From contig MLAK01001271.1 in NCBI GenBank assembly GCA_001839685.1, forward strand, positions 55,604 through 119,603: a DNA stretch of 64,000 bases, given 5' to 3'. Positions 40,963 to 51,630 of this stretch are shown piece by piece (the stretch's first letter is position 1; each line of letters begins with the position of its first letter). Source of the DNA: Tritrichomonas foetus. Lineage: Eukaryota; Parabasalia; Tritrichomonadida; Tritrichomonadidae. The notes under the pieces are model-generated. The model was not told the DNA's origin, made no database searches, and saw nothing but the letters and a program-made list of their open reading frames with translations. A program made the position numbers and the translations under genes.

Positions 40963-42687
40963 ATGTCAACGCGCGTACAGTTTCCTGAAGGAAGCGATAA
41001 TCAGGAACTTACTGCAAAAAACTCTAACTCTTCGTCACAAACGCTTTTAAACGCAATTTCCAACAACTCTACAGATTCCTTAAATTCTCTCCGATCTAAA
41101 ATGCTTTCTGAGGCAGATTCCTCCTCGCATCGGTTATATTCGTCATCAGGTGAAAATTTTGATGAAATCCTCGACAATAAAGATAATGAAACTTCTCCAA
41201 ATTCGCCGCAAAATAATTTTACAATCGATAGTAAGGGTCAAAAAACCCATCGGTTGGCCGATTCAAAGCAGACAGATGAAAAATCTACAGATAGTGGATA
41301 CATGAAAGATATCAAAAACAACGAAAATGCTAACCATGCGAATTACAATGTAAATATTGAAACAGTTCCAACAATCAAAAAGTGGAACTTTGAACAACCA
41401 CAGATAGTTGAAATCACGGAGGATGTTGGCGTGCCTGAAGCCACCTGGGAGCGCTGGTTGAAGCGGATTTCAAATGATGATTTGATCATCGAAAATAAAC
41501 GGCTCAAAGACGATACAGATGAATTTGACTTACAAATTCTAGCGCCTTTAGGGAAAGGCGTTTCTGGTTCGGTCTTTTTATGTAAAATTATGAAATCTCT
41601 AAGGGATCCATCTTTAGATGGAAATTTATTGGCAGTAAAGATATACAAAACTAATACTGTTGCAATAAGTCAGAGTGAGAATGAGATGGTGATGATACCC
41701 TATGTTCAAAGATTGAGTGGAACATCCAAAAAGTCAGTCATTCCCTCAATTTGTCACTCAACCAAAATTCAAGGACATCCTGCATTAATTATGAACTTAT
41801 ATGGTCCTACCCTCTTTCAAATCATAGCCATCAGAAATTATATTGGCCTTCCATTGACAGTTATTAGGTCAATTCTTACACAACTTCTTCAAGGACTCGT
41901 AAATCTCGAAAGTCGAGGCATTGTCCATGCCGACATCAAACCCGAAAATGTCTTAATATCTCTCTCTCGATTTGGAAAAACAACCTCCTTTGCCGATTAT
42001 ACAGCACGAATATCTCAAATTTCTCAAACGTTCACAACTGATGATTATGAAGCTCCAGGCTGCCTCGATATTGCCTTGGTTGATTGGAGCTCCTCGTCAA
42101 TGGGATACAGCCAAAGCGCTCCTTATGTCCAGTCCAGATATTATCGCGCGCCAGAAGTTCTTCTTCGTAGTAAATATGGCCCATCAGCAGACATTTGGTC
42201 ACTAGGATGCCTTGCTGCAGAAATGTTCCTTGGGTCTCCATTATTTCCCGGTGGTGATGAAATTGACATGTTGCGCCAAATTCAATTGAAACTTGGTCTG
42301 TTGCCATCCTCACTTATCAAAAAAATGGGAGATAATTCACTTGCCAAGCACTCAGATGAATGGCGAATTGACCCATCTATGTATGTTCCTGGTAACTTCG
42401 AGATTTTCCTGAGAGAACGATCGGGAAGAGACGATTTCGATTTCCTGGCATTTATAAACATTCTCAGGCTGATGCTTCAACTCAATCCTGACGCCCGCAT
42501 TTCTGCCTCATCCGCAATGCTTCACCCGTTCATCACCGGGTCGACAAGCCAGCAGCCAATGAGAGTCATCACCAGGCGTGACTCGATGATGGAAGACTCG
42601 GCATCGTCCTCACACTCGCGCGTCAGGAGGCTCGCAATTAAGAGGAAAGGAAATTCGAACCGAGATGACCAATCATCTGAAGTTTGA
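40963..42687 (+). CDS. DYRK-like (CMGC) protein kinase
   Basis: 574 residues. A Ser/Asn-rich N-terminal third leads into a kinase domain at about 185-530: glycine loop LGKGVSGSVFLCK, ATP-binding Lys226 (LAVKIY), and catalytic loop HADIKPENVLI with Asp324. The metal-binding DFG is replaced by Asp374-Trp-Ser (DWSSS). An activation segment YVQSRYYRAPEVLL with Tyr388 follows. The YxQSRxYR pattern is the DYRK/HIPK autophosphorylation signature, where the second Tyr is phosphorylated during folding. The metal Asp is kept, so activity is plausible although the Gly is lost. A TCATTT at 40933 lies 28 nt before the A of the ATG and could be the initiator. Likely cytosolic or nuclear. Substrate unknown. 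Confidence 0.88.
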   Translation: MSTRVQFPEGSDNQELTAKNSNSSSQTLLNAISNNSTDSLNSLRSKMLSEADSSSHRLYSSSGENFDEILDNKDNETSPNSPQNNFTIDSKGQKTHRLADSKQTDEKSTDSGYMKDIKNNENANHANYNVNIETVPTIKKWNFEQPQIVEITEDVGVPEATWERWLKRISNDDLIIENKRLKDDTDEFDLQILAPLGKGVSGSVFLCKIMKSLRDPSLDGNLLAVKIYKTNTVAISQSENEMVMIPYVQRLSGTSKKSVIPSICHSTKIQGHPALIMNLYGPTLFQIIAIRNYIGLPLTVIRSILTQLLQGLVNLESRGIVHADIKPENVLISLSRFGKTTSFADYTARISQISQTFTTDDYEAPGCLDIALVDWSSSSMGYSQSAPYVQSRYYRAPEVLLRSKYGPSADIWSLGCLAAEMFLGSPLFPGGDEIDMLRQIQLKLGLLPSSLIKKMGDNSLAKHSDEWRIDPSMYVPGNFEIFLRERSGRDDFDFLAFINILRLMLQLNPDARISASSAMLHPFITGSTSQQPMRVITRRDSMMEDSASSSHSRVRRLAIKRKGNSNRDDQSSEV

Positions 42688-42946
42688 TTTTTGTTTTTGT
42701 TTTTGTTTGTTTGTTTTTTTGTAAATGTTTTTATGTAGTATCTACCCAATTCTTATTTCACATTCTTTTTAGATTTCTTATTCTTTAATCTAATTTCTGA
42801 ACTCAAACCTGGATGAAAGATTCCGATCTTTTAGTTTATTTATTTGAAATTATAATATTTTATACAAAAGAGGTCAATGAATAGTATAAAATCTTAGATT
42901 TTATAATATTTTATATAAATAAATAATAATAAATAATATATCAATT

Positions 42947-45900
42947 CTATTCGTTTGTCTTTGCAACTTCGAAAATTGTAACATTATCATCATTCTTCAG
43001 GTGGTCAAGAGAAAGTGGTGTAATGAATATAAACTGTCTATTCTCCATAACCTCTGCGCCTTTCACTAACAAAGTTGTAGCTGCTTGTCTGTTGATGTCA
43101 TCCATAAACACATCGAATTCATCAACGCAGTAAAATGGGCACTCCATAACTTCCCAAAGTGAGAGTAATAAAGAAACAAGACAATAACTTTTTTCTCCGC
43201 CAGAAAGATTTGATACATCAGTAAAATTCGAATCTGCTTTCGATTTCACTGCAATATCGATTGATTTATCATCGTGCCTGAAATGAAGCTTTCCAACATA
43301 TCTTCTTTGTCGTTGGTAATTCAAAAATGACACCTTTGCTCTTCGTGTGACTGAATGCATAATAGATTGAAGCTTGTCTTGTCGATTTCCGAGGGCTTCT
43401 TCTGCTTTATTCAAGAATTCTTGAAGTTCTGTTAAGAATTTCGTTGCTTTTTCAACTTGTGATTTAGTTTTATTAAATGAAGCACGAATTGCTGCAAAAT
43501 CAAGGCCGGAAATTTTTTGTGCTTCTTCATATTTCTTTTTCTCTTCCAATAATAAATTTGCAAGGGATTTTGGTGGTCTTGCAGTATCTTTATATCGATC
43601 TTCACTTTCAGGCGAATGTTGTCTTGCTTTTGCTAGGTATGATTCAGCCTCATCTTTGGCTTTTCGTGCAAAATCACGAAGTTTATCACACCTTTCTCTT
43701 AAAGCGTCAGCAATTTTCTTTTCACGGCTAAGGGCATGTTCGGCTTGTCGAGCTGCATTGAAAAGGCGATCACTTTCCGCTTTAAATGTATCTGTTTCAT
43801 TAAGTTGGGAACTAATATCTGTAATCTTTTTGATTGCCTCAGTTTTTTCTTCTTGTAATTTTTGAATTTTCTCACGAATTTCTGGAATTAATTTGGTATC
43901 TTCAACGATATTATTTTCTAGTTTTTCTATTCGTGTGTCAATTGCATTGATTTGAGCATCAAAATCGTCTGTTTCATCTGGTGGATTATTTAACTGTACC
44001 CGAATTTTATTAAGTTGATTATTATAATCAGTTCTTGCTCTTTCATATGTGGTTTTATCCTTTTTGAGATCTCGGATTTGTGAATCAATTGATTTTAAGC
44101 GTTCTTCAGCTATTGATTTCGCTCTTTTTGCTTCTGTTTCTTCTCGTTCAAGGTGTGCAATTCTTGCGCTTTCATCAACACCAATTTTACATGTACTAGT
44201 TTTTGCACCAATTCGAAAATCATAACCGCTTTGGAATTTGAATTGAACACCACTTTTTGTAATTGTTAAATATTTTTTGGGACCAAAAGCTAAGTCCCTA
44301 GCAATTTTTTCATCTTCAACACACCAAATGTGATCAACATTTAAAATATCTACTAAAATATTGGTTATTATATCACGGGTATAAACTGTAATATTTCGTC
44401 CATTATATCGCGCTGTTATTGGATCATTTTGAATATTTATTAAATCAATTATTAACTTTGCACCAGAAGCAGGTGGCACTTGAGCAGTATTGTATCGCTC
44501 AGAAGTGAAATCACTAATTGCAATACTAAAATTCTGAGTATTTCCAACAATTCGTCTCAATAAACGTTCATCATCATAATTATTTACAATGAAATAATCC
44601 AAAAACTTACCAACAATATGTTGGATTGCAACACCCCATTGTGCATCAACCAATTTTATGTATCTGGAAAGTGGACCAATTGGTAAGAAAGAAAATCTAT
44701 TTGCATGATTTTTAATTCGATTTGTAAGTGAATCATTTCCATTATTTCCGCTATAAACATTTCTCAATGACTTTAATTTATTAGAAATGTTATTTAATTG
44801 GCTTGTTGCTTCTCTTACAGCTGATTTAAAAGTATCTGCACTAGATCCAATTTGTTGATATTGTGCTGTAATTTCAGCAAGTTTTGATTCAGCGTTTTCT
44901 AGTTTTGTTGATAAAGTAGACTGCTTTTCTTCAAGGTCAGCGATATATTTTCGGCGTTTTTCCATCATTTGTTGTGCTGCTTTTTCTTTCCGTCGTAAGA
45001 TTGTAGCTCTATCAGCTTTTTTATTTTCTAAATCAGTTTTTGTTCTTTGAATTTGATTTTCTTTATGTTTTAATTGATTTTTGCTATTTGTAAGCTCTGA
45101 CCGAATCTTGTTAAGAGTTCCAGCAAGTTGGTCTTTTTGTCTTTTAACAGCCGCTAATCTCTGCATTTCTTCGTTTACTAATTTCTTATAATTATCTGAT
45201 TCTTCTTTTGCACGATTTGCTTCTTCCTGTTTTTCTTGAAGTTTTTCATTGGCTGCATTAAGTTTATCAGACGCTTCTTGAAGGGATGATTGGGCTTCTT
45301 CATTTGCAGTTGCAGCAACTCGATAATAAGACCAAACTAATTCATCTTCAAGATCATGAATTCGATTCAAAAGATCGTCTGCTTCTTCAACGATATCATT
45401 TAATCTTTTTTCTTTTTCAAACTGTGCATCAAGATCCTTTTTCTCTGCTAAGCGTTCATCTTTCTGTCCTTCAACATTTTTGATATTTGCCGAAATTTTC
45501 GCAATATCATCAGAAAGACGAGTGAGAAGAGTTCCTCTCATAAAAAGTTCATATTTTTTCTGTGGGGTTGAGGTGCCAATAAATTCACGTGCGATATCTT
45601 GGTGCATAATTGAGCATGGATTATCGATTTGAATATTGAAAAATTGCAAAATTCTGGTGAGTTCTTCTCTGACGAGTGTTGCGCTTGATCGTGGAAAATT
45701 CGATATTTCAAACCTCGTTGAAGCTCTGGTAATTTTTCGTGTGATTACAATTGTGTCTCCGTATTTTTCTTGCTGATATCCCGACGGTGTGTTTTTGATT
45801 GTGATAATAATTGTAGCCTCATGACGACCATCTTTTATTAAATCGGCCATATTATTTCCACGGCCTGACAATCGAGTGTTTGATCCAAGGCCGACAGCGA

Positions 45901-46057
45901 GAGCAACTAAAATAGAACTTTTGCCTGATCCGTTTCGTCCGGTAATGAAATTTGCGTGTGGTTTTAAGTCAATTAAAAGATTATCGTGTTTCATAAAATT
46001 GATCATGCGGATTGATAAGAGAGTGCCTGCCGGTGCTTCATATTGAGAGTGCGACAT
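42947..46057 (-). CDS. SMC6: SMC6, structural maintenance of chromosomes
   Basis: Core ATPase of the SMC5/6 complex, which supports recombinational repair and replication-fork stability. 1036 residues, with an N-terminal ATPase half carrying Walker A GRNGSGKS (40-47) and the SMC6-type NTRLSGRGNNMADLIKDG. Long coiled coils (about 180-420 and 640-900) flank a hinge near 430-600 (SFLPIGPLSRYIKL). The C-terminal half carries the ABC signature NLSGGEKSYC and Walker B FYCVDEFDVFMD. The NPCSIMHQDIAREFI motif and the DEFDVFMD wording fit SMC6 rather than SMC5. ATG at 46055-46057. Length is near the family norm. Nuclear. Confidence 0.95.
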   Translation of the reverse strand: MSHSQYEAPAGTLLSIRMINFMKHDNLLIDLKPHANFITGRNGSGKSSILVALAVGLGSNTRLSGRGNNMADLIKDGRHEATIIITIKNTPSGYQQEKYGDTIVITRKITRASTRFEISNFPRSSATLVREELTRILQFFNIQIDNPCSIMHQDIAREFIGTSTPQKKYELFMRGTLLTRLSDDIAKISANIKNVEGQKDERLAEKKDLDAQFEKEKRLNDIVEEADDLLNRIHDLEDELVWSYYRVAATANEEAQSSLQEASDKLNAANEKLQEKQEEANRAKEESDNYKKLVNEEMQRLAAVKRQKDQLAGTLNKIRSELTNSKNQLKHKENQIQRTKTDLENKKADRATILRRKEKAAQQMMEKRRKYIADLEEKQSTLSTKLENAESKLAEITAQYQQIGSSADTFKSAVREATSQLNNISNKLKSLRNVYSGNNGNDSLTNRIKNHANRFSFLPIGPLSRYIKLVDAQWGVAIQHIVGKFLDYFIVNNYDDERLLRRIVGNTQNFSIAISDFTSERYNTAQVPPASGAKLIIDLINIQNDPITARYNGRNITVYTRDIITNILVDILNVDHIWCVEDEKIARDLAFGPKKYLTITKSGVQFKFQSGYDFRIGAKTSTCKIGVDESARIAHLEREETEAKRAKSIAEERLKSIDSQIRDLKKDKTTYERARTDYNNQLNKIRVQLNNPPDETDDFDAQINAIDTRIEKLENNIVEDTKLIPEIREKIQKLQEEKTEAIKKITDISSQLNETDTFKAESDRLFNAARQAEHALSREKKIADALRERCDKLRDFARKAKDEAESYLAKARQHSPESEDRYKDTARPPKSLANLLLEEKKKYEEAQKISGLDFAAIRASFNKTKSQVEKATKFLTELQEFLNKAEEALGNRQDKLQSIMHSVTRRAKVSFLNYQRQRRYVGKLHFRHDDKSIDIAVKSKADSNFTDVSNLSGGEKSYCLVSLLLSLWEVMECPFYCVDEFDVFMDDINRQAATTLLVKGAEVMENRQFIFITPLSLDHLKNDDNVTIFEVAKTNE

Positions 46058-46460
46058 TAAATCTCATATTTTTGCTAAATTCAAACCGAATCAAACAAAC
46101 ATCAGAATTCACTCACAAACACTCCTTTCAGAGAAAAATATTTTATATCAAATGTCATTCAAGAATCTTGAGAAAAGTCATTTTTTTTTCTGCTTTTAAT
46201 TAGATTCTTTTTTTAGTGAATTCTAATGCATACAAAATGTGAATAATTCCTCTCAAGAAAGCATAATGAAAATACTTCTCGAAAATTATCTGAATGAGAA
46301 AAATTGCGGAAACTATAAGTAAAAGTGATTTAGATATGTTAATTATCCGTATATCTTGTAGATTATATGTAAACAAGTAGAAATATTAGATGAGAATATG
46401 AAAAATCATTAATGCATTTGAAGACGATCATTTTTAATTGAAAGTGATCTTTTTGTGAAA
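46058..46460. other. Divergent spacer
   Basis: AT-rich region between SMC6 (-) and the small ORF (+). TCATTTTT at 46428-46435 could be an initiator for the latter. Confidence 0.45.
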
Positions 46461-46679
46461 ATGTTTCTTATATTTGTTTCAATCATTGCCGGGCTGATTA
46501 AATATGAGGATCAATATGATAATGGAAGAACACTAAGGAGTAAAAGAAAAGTGAAAGATCATAATCTTGAAAATATGAAGAAAATTGGGAATAAATTAAT
46601 GAAGCAAGTCGGTGATCCCGACGATAGAGCACGAGTATTAGAAATACTTTATGAAGGACAATTACCTGATCCTAACTAG
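46461..46679 (+). CDS. Possible small secreted protein
   Basis: 72 codons from ATG 46461; the frame extends two codons further only via GTG. The N-terminus MFLIFVSIIAGLIKYEDQ is signal-peptide-like. It is followed by a soluble, charged segment (KVKDHNLENMKKIGNKLM, DPDDRARVLEILYEG). The amphipathic helical composition and lower AT content argue for a real gene. No family recognised and no Cys residues. The initiator-like TCATTTTT lies about 30 nt upstream. Confidence 0.5.
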   Translation: MFLIFVSIIAGLIKYEDQYDNGRTLRSKRKVKDHNLENMKKIGNKLMKQVGDPDDRARVLEILYEGQLPDPN

Positions 46680-47073
46680 TCAAATTAAAATTGTGAATTC
46701 TAGCAATTATTAATAATTTGTATCTGTTTCATATTATTCCTAAACAACAATCTATACTTTATCAATCATAAGAATTCATATATTTGTTTCAATTATTTAT
46801 AGGAAATTCACAAAGAAGGAATTTGCTAACAATATCTTGACATTATTTGAGAACACTCCCGTATACTCAAATTCATTAATATCAAAGGTTATTCCAATTT
46901 CCATGCAATCATTAAGATCGAAATAAGAGTAGACAAGGAAAAAGACAGTTTTAAATCATATACTTTTGAATACTTTATATTAATTTTTCTGTTATTTTAA
47001 AATTTTTGAATTTTGTCATTTTTTCAATCCCCGATTTAATATATTCAATATATATTTGGTCGAAACATAGTTC
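46680..47073. other. Spacer
   Basis: AT-rich upstream region of the SCYL2-like gene. No feature recognised. Confidence 0.5.
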
Positions 47074-49587
47074 ATGGGAACAGGGCTTTCTGCAAATTAT
47101 AACAATATTACACCACATTTTACTTTCGGTATTTGGAAAGTTTCAAGGGCTGTTCAAAAGACAAGCGACAAAAAGGTATCCTTGTGGACAATCGATTATC
47201 AAGTCATGAAAGAGCGAGAAAGAAACAAGAAAAATAGGCGCCATTATATTCAATATCTACTAACGTGTCTGCAAGCGCAACAAAGAATCCAGCATTTAAA
47301 CATATTAAAAATATTCGAAGTCCGAAGCGCAAAGAAAAAGATCGGATTTGCTTCAGAACCAATAGAAATGAGTCTACTCGATGAAAGCAAGTTTACACGT
47401 GACGAGGCAATGTATATAGCTCAGCAATTAGCGATCGTATTAAGATATGTCCATGATAATTTGCATTTAGCACATTTGGGTTTATGTCCTGAGCAAATTT
47501 TCCTGAATGATCACTTCACATTGAAGCTTGGAATGTTTCTTCATTCTGTCCCAATACAAACTGAAATTGCGCCAATCCAAGATCCCTTCATTCATTGGAG
47601 TCCAAACTCAATTTTCCATGTGCCAGGATGCTGGTGTGCCCCTGAAATTGTGAATGATGAAGCTATCATTCCCAGCGCAGATGTCTACATGTATGCATTA
47701 ATCTGCATTTATGTATTTTCAGGTGAAAAACCATCAGCAACTACATCAAATTTAGATATTGATACTGCCCATCCACTAGTGGTCTTAAAATCACTTCCTG
47801 AAGAATTCCATGATATTTTGAAGCATTGTCTCACAATAGAACCAACTGGAAGACCTACTTTTGATGCAATTTTACACGATCCTGCATTTTCTTCATTAGT
47901 TTGTGGAATTTATCAATACTTAGATGTAATTCAACAGAAAGATCAACGTGATCTCTTTAATTTCTTCATAGGATTGAAATCTGCAATTACTGTATTTTCT
48001 AATCGATTAATTAAGAAGAAATTCACGCCTTTGTTTACTTATTACTTGAAAAAAGACATGAGATTTGCCCTTGCTTTATTACCTTTATTGTTTTTAATTA
48101 TTAATAGATTCGAAATAAGAGAGTATGTCAATGATGTTTTAAGACCAATCAAACATGTTTTTGTTCAAGTTGAGAATCCAAGAGTGACAAATATTTTGCT
48201 TGAATATCTTGGCATGCTTTTGAACAGAATTCCATCTGAATACCACGAGGAAATTGTTTTCCCAATTACATATTCAGCTCTTCAATCACCAGATCCACGA
48301 GCAGTCATTAATTGTACTGCATTAATGCCAAATATTATAGAATTAATGTCGGTTAATGCAATTCGAAGTGATCTAGCACCAGTTTTACTGAAAAGTTTAG
48401 ATTCAACACAAGTTCCTGATGTAATGATTGCAATCGTGAATCTTTTGAACTTGTGTATGTGTAAAACTGGTCCTGACTATATTGCACAAGAAGCAATTCC
48501 CGTTATTAAGCGAGTTTGGGAGCGTTCACAATGGCCAACACTTGCAGAACCTATTGCTGATCTTGTTGAGCTTTGTGATGTTCCAGTTGAACTTATGTTC
48601 TTGTCATCTTTGCAAATGGCACTTTCTATCATTTCTGTTCCACAAGTTCCAAAGAATATTCAAGCAAGAATGATTTTATTTGTTGAAAAATCACTACAAA
48701 AAATCAATAAAGATCGAAAAATATCCAAAATCGATTTTGATGAAGCTGCAAATCATGTTGTTTATCCACCAAAATTCCCTCATACAAAATTAAAGGATAA
48801 GCTCAAAGCAGAAGAGGAGGAGGATGAAGATGAAAGTGATGATCATCTTGATACACCAAATATTGCTCAAATTGCATCAAATTGTATAAATAATAAACAT
48901 GAAGAAGAAGAATCAAGCTCTAGTTCGAGTTCAAGTTCAGATTCCAGTTCTGAAAGCCAAAAAATCTCTGTAGAACCACATTCAACAAAAGCACCACAAA
49001 ATCCTTATGTCAATTCTAACAAAAGTAATAATTCTCCAAGATCCCCACAATTCCAACAAAATATGCAGCAAAACACCCAACTGAATCCTCATGGAAATAT
49101 TCGAAGAAGTAATACTGCTACAACTGAACCACAATATTTTCCACCACAACAGCAGCAATTCAATCAAGGCGGTTCACGTGGAAGTAGCCAGAACAATAGC
49201 AGTAATAATCCATTTAATTCAAACAATGGTTTCCAAACACAACAGAGACCAATAAATAATCAACAGCAATCTGTTGATCCTTACAATGTTGAATCAAAAC
49301 CAGGAAATCGAAGATCTTTAAACTTTGATCAGCAAATGGACTTGTTTAGAAATAATAATAGTGGTAACTTCCATACGAACAATACTAACCAACCCAATAA
49401 TTTCAGTAATCAACAATATGGCAGTGGTGGTGAACAAAATCCAAATTTTGATTCTTTCATTGATCTTCAGCCACATCAGCCTTCACAACAAGTCAATCAG
49501 CAAAATAGCCAGCCAAGTAGCAATTACAGTGATCCATCAAGACCAACAGCTTCAAGTAATCCATTCGATGGATTTGATTTTTTATAA
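47074..49587 (+). CDS. SCYL2: SCYL2-like pseudokinase with HEAT repeats and NPF motifs
   Basis: Predicted clathrin/endosome trafficking adaptor. 837 residues. The N-terminal MGTGLSAN has Gly2 in a possible N-myristoylation context. A kinase-like fold (about 15-275) follows. The catalytic loop reads HLGLCPEQIF instead of HRDLKPEN, and the DFG position reads LGM, so phosphotransfer is not expected, as in SCY1-family proteins. Helical HEAT-type repeats (about 290-545; SPDPRAVINCTALMPNI) come next. Then an acidic/Ser-rich linker (nine consecutive Ser) and an Asn/Gln-rich tail with NPF motifs (NNPFNSN, SNPFDGFDFL), which bind EH-domain proteins. SCYL2 is the closest member by layout. The stop overlaps TAAA. 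Confidence 0.85.
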   Translation: MGTGLSANYNNITPHFTFGIWKVSRAVQKTSDKKVSLWTIDYQVMKERERNKKNRRHYIQYLLTCLQAQQRIQHLNILKIFEVRSAKKKIGFASEPIEMSLLDESKFTRDEAMYIAQQLAIVLRYVHDNLHLAHLGLCPEQIFLNDHFTLKLGMFLHSVPIQTEIAPIQDPFIHWSPNSIFHVPGCWCAPEIVNDEAIIPSADVYMYALICIYVFSGEKPSATTSNLDIDTAHPLVVLKSLPEEFHDILKHCLTIEPTGRPTFDAILHDPAFSSLVCGIYQYLDVIQQKDQRDLFNFFIGLKSAITVFSNRLIKKKFTPLFTYYLKKDMRFALALLPLLFLIINRFEIREYVNDVLRPIKHVFVQVENPRVTNILLEYLGMLLNRIPSEYHEEIVFPITYSALQSPDPRAVINCTALMPNIIELMSVNAIRSDLAPVLLKSLDSTQVPDVMIAIVNLLNLCMCKTGPDYIAQEAIPVIKRVWERSQWPTLAEPIADLVELCDVPVELMFLSSLQMALSIISVPQVPKNIQARMILFVEKSLQKINKDRKISKIDFDEAANHVVYPPKFPHTKLKDKLKAEEEEDEDESDDHLDTPNIAQIASNCINNKHEEEESSSSSSSSSDSSSESQKISVEPHSTKAPQNPYVNSNKSNNSPRSPQFQQNMQQNTQLNPHGNIRRSNTATTEPQYFPPQQQQFNQGGSRGSSQNNSSNNPFNSNNGFQTQQRPINNQQQSVDPYNVESKPGNRRSLNFDQQMDLFRNNNSGNFHTNNTNQPNNFSNQQYGSGGEQNPNFDSFIDLQPHQPSQQVNQQNSQPSSNYSDPSRPTASSNPFDGFDFL

Positions 49588-49823
49588 ATAAATTTCTATT
49601 CGATGCCATTCATTGCATTTTATTTTGGAATATTTTAACAATATTTAGAGATTGATTTTATTAAGTTATGAAAAAATATGTTTGTCTTCATTTTTGAGTT
49701 TTGAGAAATGAACGCATTTGGAAATTGTTTACAATTATTGAAATAAAGATGATAATAATAATAATTAGGGTAATGTGATGAAATTGAAAGTATATATATA
49801 GGCTTTATTCAAAATAAAAAAAA

Positions 49824-51365
49824 TCATTGAGGTGTAAAGATTTCAGCTCTTCCTTCCGCAGGGAAATACTGTGCATATGTACCATTACTTCCAAACTGTC
49901 CAGGATTGAAAGCATGGCAATCAGCATAGTTAGATGTCCATGCTTGACAAGAATCACACAATGCTAAAACATTGGGTGGTGGGAACAATCTAAGGGAATG
50001 ATCATATTGCCAAGCAATAGGTGCATGTTCAAGATCAACAGGACATAAATGTCGTTGATCAATGATAGTTGTCAAAAGGTGATTATGTGCATCTGTTTCT
50101 GGAACTTGGAAAACTGCAGAATTTGCCATTCTTTTTAGTAAGTCATCTCTAAAAATCGTAATTGTCTGATTTAAAAATCGAATTCTGCATGGATTTGTCA
50201 TAAAGTGTGCATTTTCTAAGAGATGAGCTAATGACTCTGGGAATGCTGGACGTGGATAAACATGCGCTGAACCAAGATCATTTAATGATGGAACAATACA
50301 AATCTGTGTATTGTCATAAATTGTTTTATGAAGTTTTATTGTATCACAGAACTTTGTGAATAATTTTGTGAATGTTGCAAATTGATCAAACGAAAATGGA
50401 CGTGATGTAAATGATCCACAAATAATCATAATATTTGGTGGGCATTTATCATATTTGCTCAATACTTCATTGAAATTATCAAGAACTGCAGGAACATCAA
50501 TCCAAACATCTGAAAAAACTGTCACCAAAGAGTTTTCATGTTGTGTTTTTAATAATTCTTGTAATTCAATTGAAGTCTCTTTGGTAATATCCCATCCAAA
50601 TGGATCATTATGAACTTTCCAATATAGTTGGAAAAATGAAGTTGCTGTTTGTGCTGGTGGATGACCAATAAGAGAACAATAAACAACGCCGTCATGATAA
50701 TCAGCTTGAACAACAACAATATTTCCAACAGAAAAAATACCAGAAAGCAAATGCTCTTTAACTGACTCAATATCAATTGGAACAATTCCAGTTGGATCTT
50801 CGAGTGTAACAGTGCTACTATCAGAATCAAGATATCCTAATAAAATAACAGATTCGTCACCAAGAGAAATAAGTGAAGCAATTGGTGTGATCGAATATGA
50901 TTTGGAACTTGCAATTCCAAATTGTACTGATGATGCATGAAAGGTTGATGTGTGATTTAAGCATGTTTTCAAAATTTGATATCTTTCTTGATAAACTGAA
51001 ATTTTATCTGTTGATTTACCGAGAACTGAAAATGCATTTGGTTGGTTAGCGTTTTCTTTCTTTGCAGGAATGTAACTTCTTTCCGCATTATCAAAAACAT
51101 ATTTTGGAATGTCAAAAGCCGACTGAAAAGCGAAAACGTGATGTGTTGGTGACGCTGATTTTTTCAATGTTTTCACAAGTTCATCAATAACCTCTTTCGT
51201 GATGAGAGAATCTTGATGGATGGATGGAAGTCTTTGTAAAATAAGCTGAAGCGTATCTTCTGGATCGTCAGTTTTGTCTAAATAAGAACAGAGAAGTTTC
51301 ATTGCATCTCGCTTTAAAGCGAGCCCAAATGCTGAAAACTCTCGATAGATGGATTTCTCATCCAT
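49824..51365 (-). CDS. POLE2: DNA polymerase epsilon subunit B
   Basis: Non-catalytic second subunit of the leading-strand replicase, bridging polymerase epsilon to CMG/GINS. 513 residues: an N-terminal helical domain (about 1-75), an OB-fold region (about 150-260), then the inactive calcineurin-like phosphoesterase fold. Characteristic motifs are FSDVWID (about 280), MIICGSFTSRPF, CIVPSLNDLG, HSLRLFPPPNVLALCDS and FNPGQFGSNGTYAQYFP near the C-terminus. Metal ligands of true phosphoesterases are missing, as in all B subunits. ATG at 51363-51365, eight nt after a TCATAG initiator candidate. Divergent from the SPRY gene. Nuclear. Confidence 0.93.
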   Translation of the reverse strand: MDEKSIYREFSAFGLALKRDAMKLLCSYLDKTDDPEDTLQLILQRLPSIHQDSLITKEVIDELVKTLKKSASPTHHVFAFQSAFDIPKYVFDNAERSYIPAKKENANQPNAFSVLGKSTDKISVYQERYQILKTCLNHTSTFHASSVQFGIASSKSYSITPIASLISLGDESVILLGYLDSDSSTVTLEDPTGIVPIDIESVKEHLLSGIFSVGNIVVVQADYHDGVVYCSLIGHPPAQTATSFFQLYWKVHNDPFGWDITKETSIELQELLKTQHENSLVTVFSDVWIDVPAVLDNFNEVLSKYDKCPPNIMIICGSFTSRPFSFDQFATFTKLFTKFCDTIKLHKTIYDNTQICIVPSLNDLGSAHVYPRPAFPESLAHLLENAHFMTNPCRIRFLNQTITIFRDDLLKRMANSAVFQVPETDAHNHLLTTIIDQRHLCPVDLEHAPIAWQYDHSLRLFPPPNVLALCDSCQAWTSNYADCHAFNPGQFGSNGTYAQYFPAEGRAEIFTPQ

Positions 51366-51367
51366 TT

Positions 51368-51375
51368 TTCTATGA
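51368..51375 (-). promoter_or_regulatory. Candidate initiator of POLE2
   Basis: Minus-strand TCATAGAA with the putative +1 A at 51373, eight nt upstream of the ATG. Confidence 0.4.
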
Positions 51376-51630
51376 TCAGTTTCTGAAAATCATTCAATTT
51401 AATAATAAACGTGCACACTCCTTTTCCATATCAGGATTTCTCCTCAATCTAGAGACAAAATATCATAGGAAAAGTGCTTTATCTCCATGTTTAAATGTGA
51501 AATTAATCAGAAAAATAGTGATTTATATATTCCATAGGTGATACTGCAATATGACGAAGTCTCAATGTGTGATGTTAATTGAAAAATTCAATGGTTTATT
51601 TTATTAATAAACCGACATTTCGGCCTAAAA

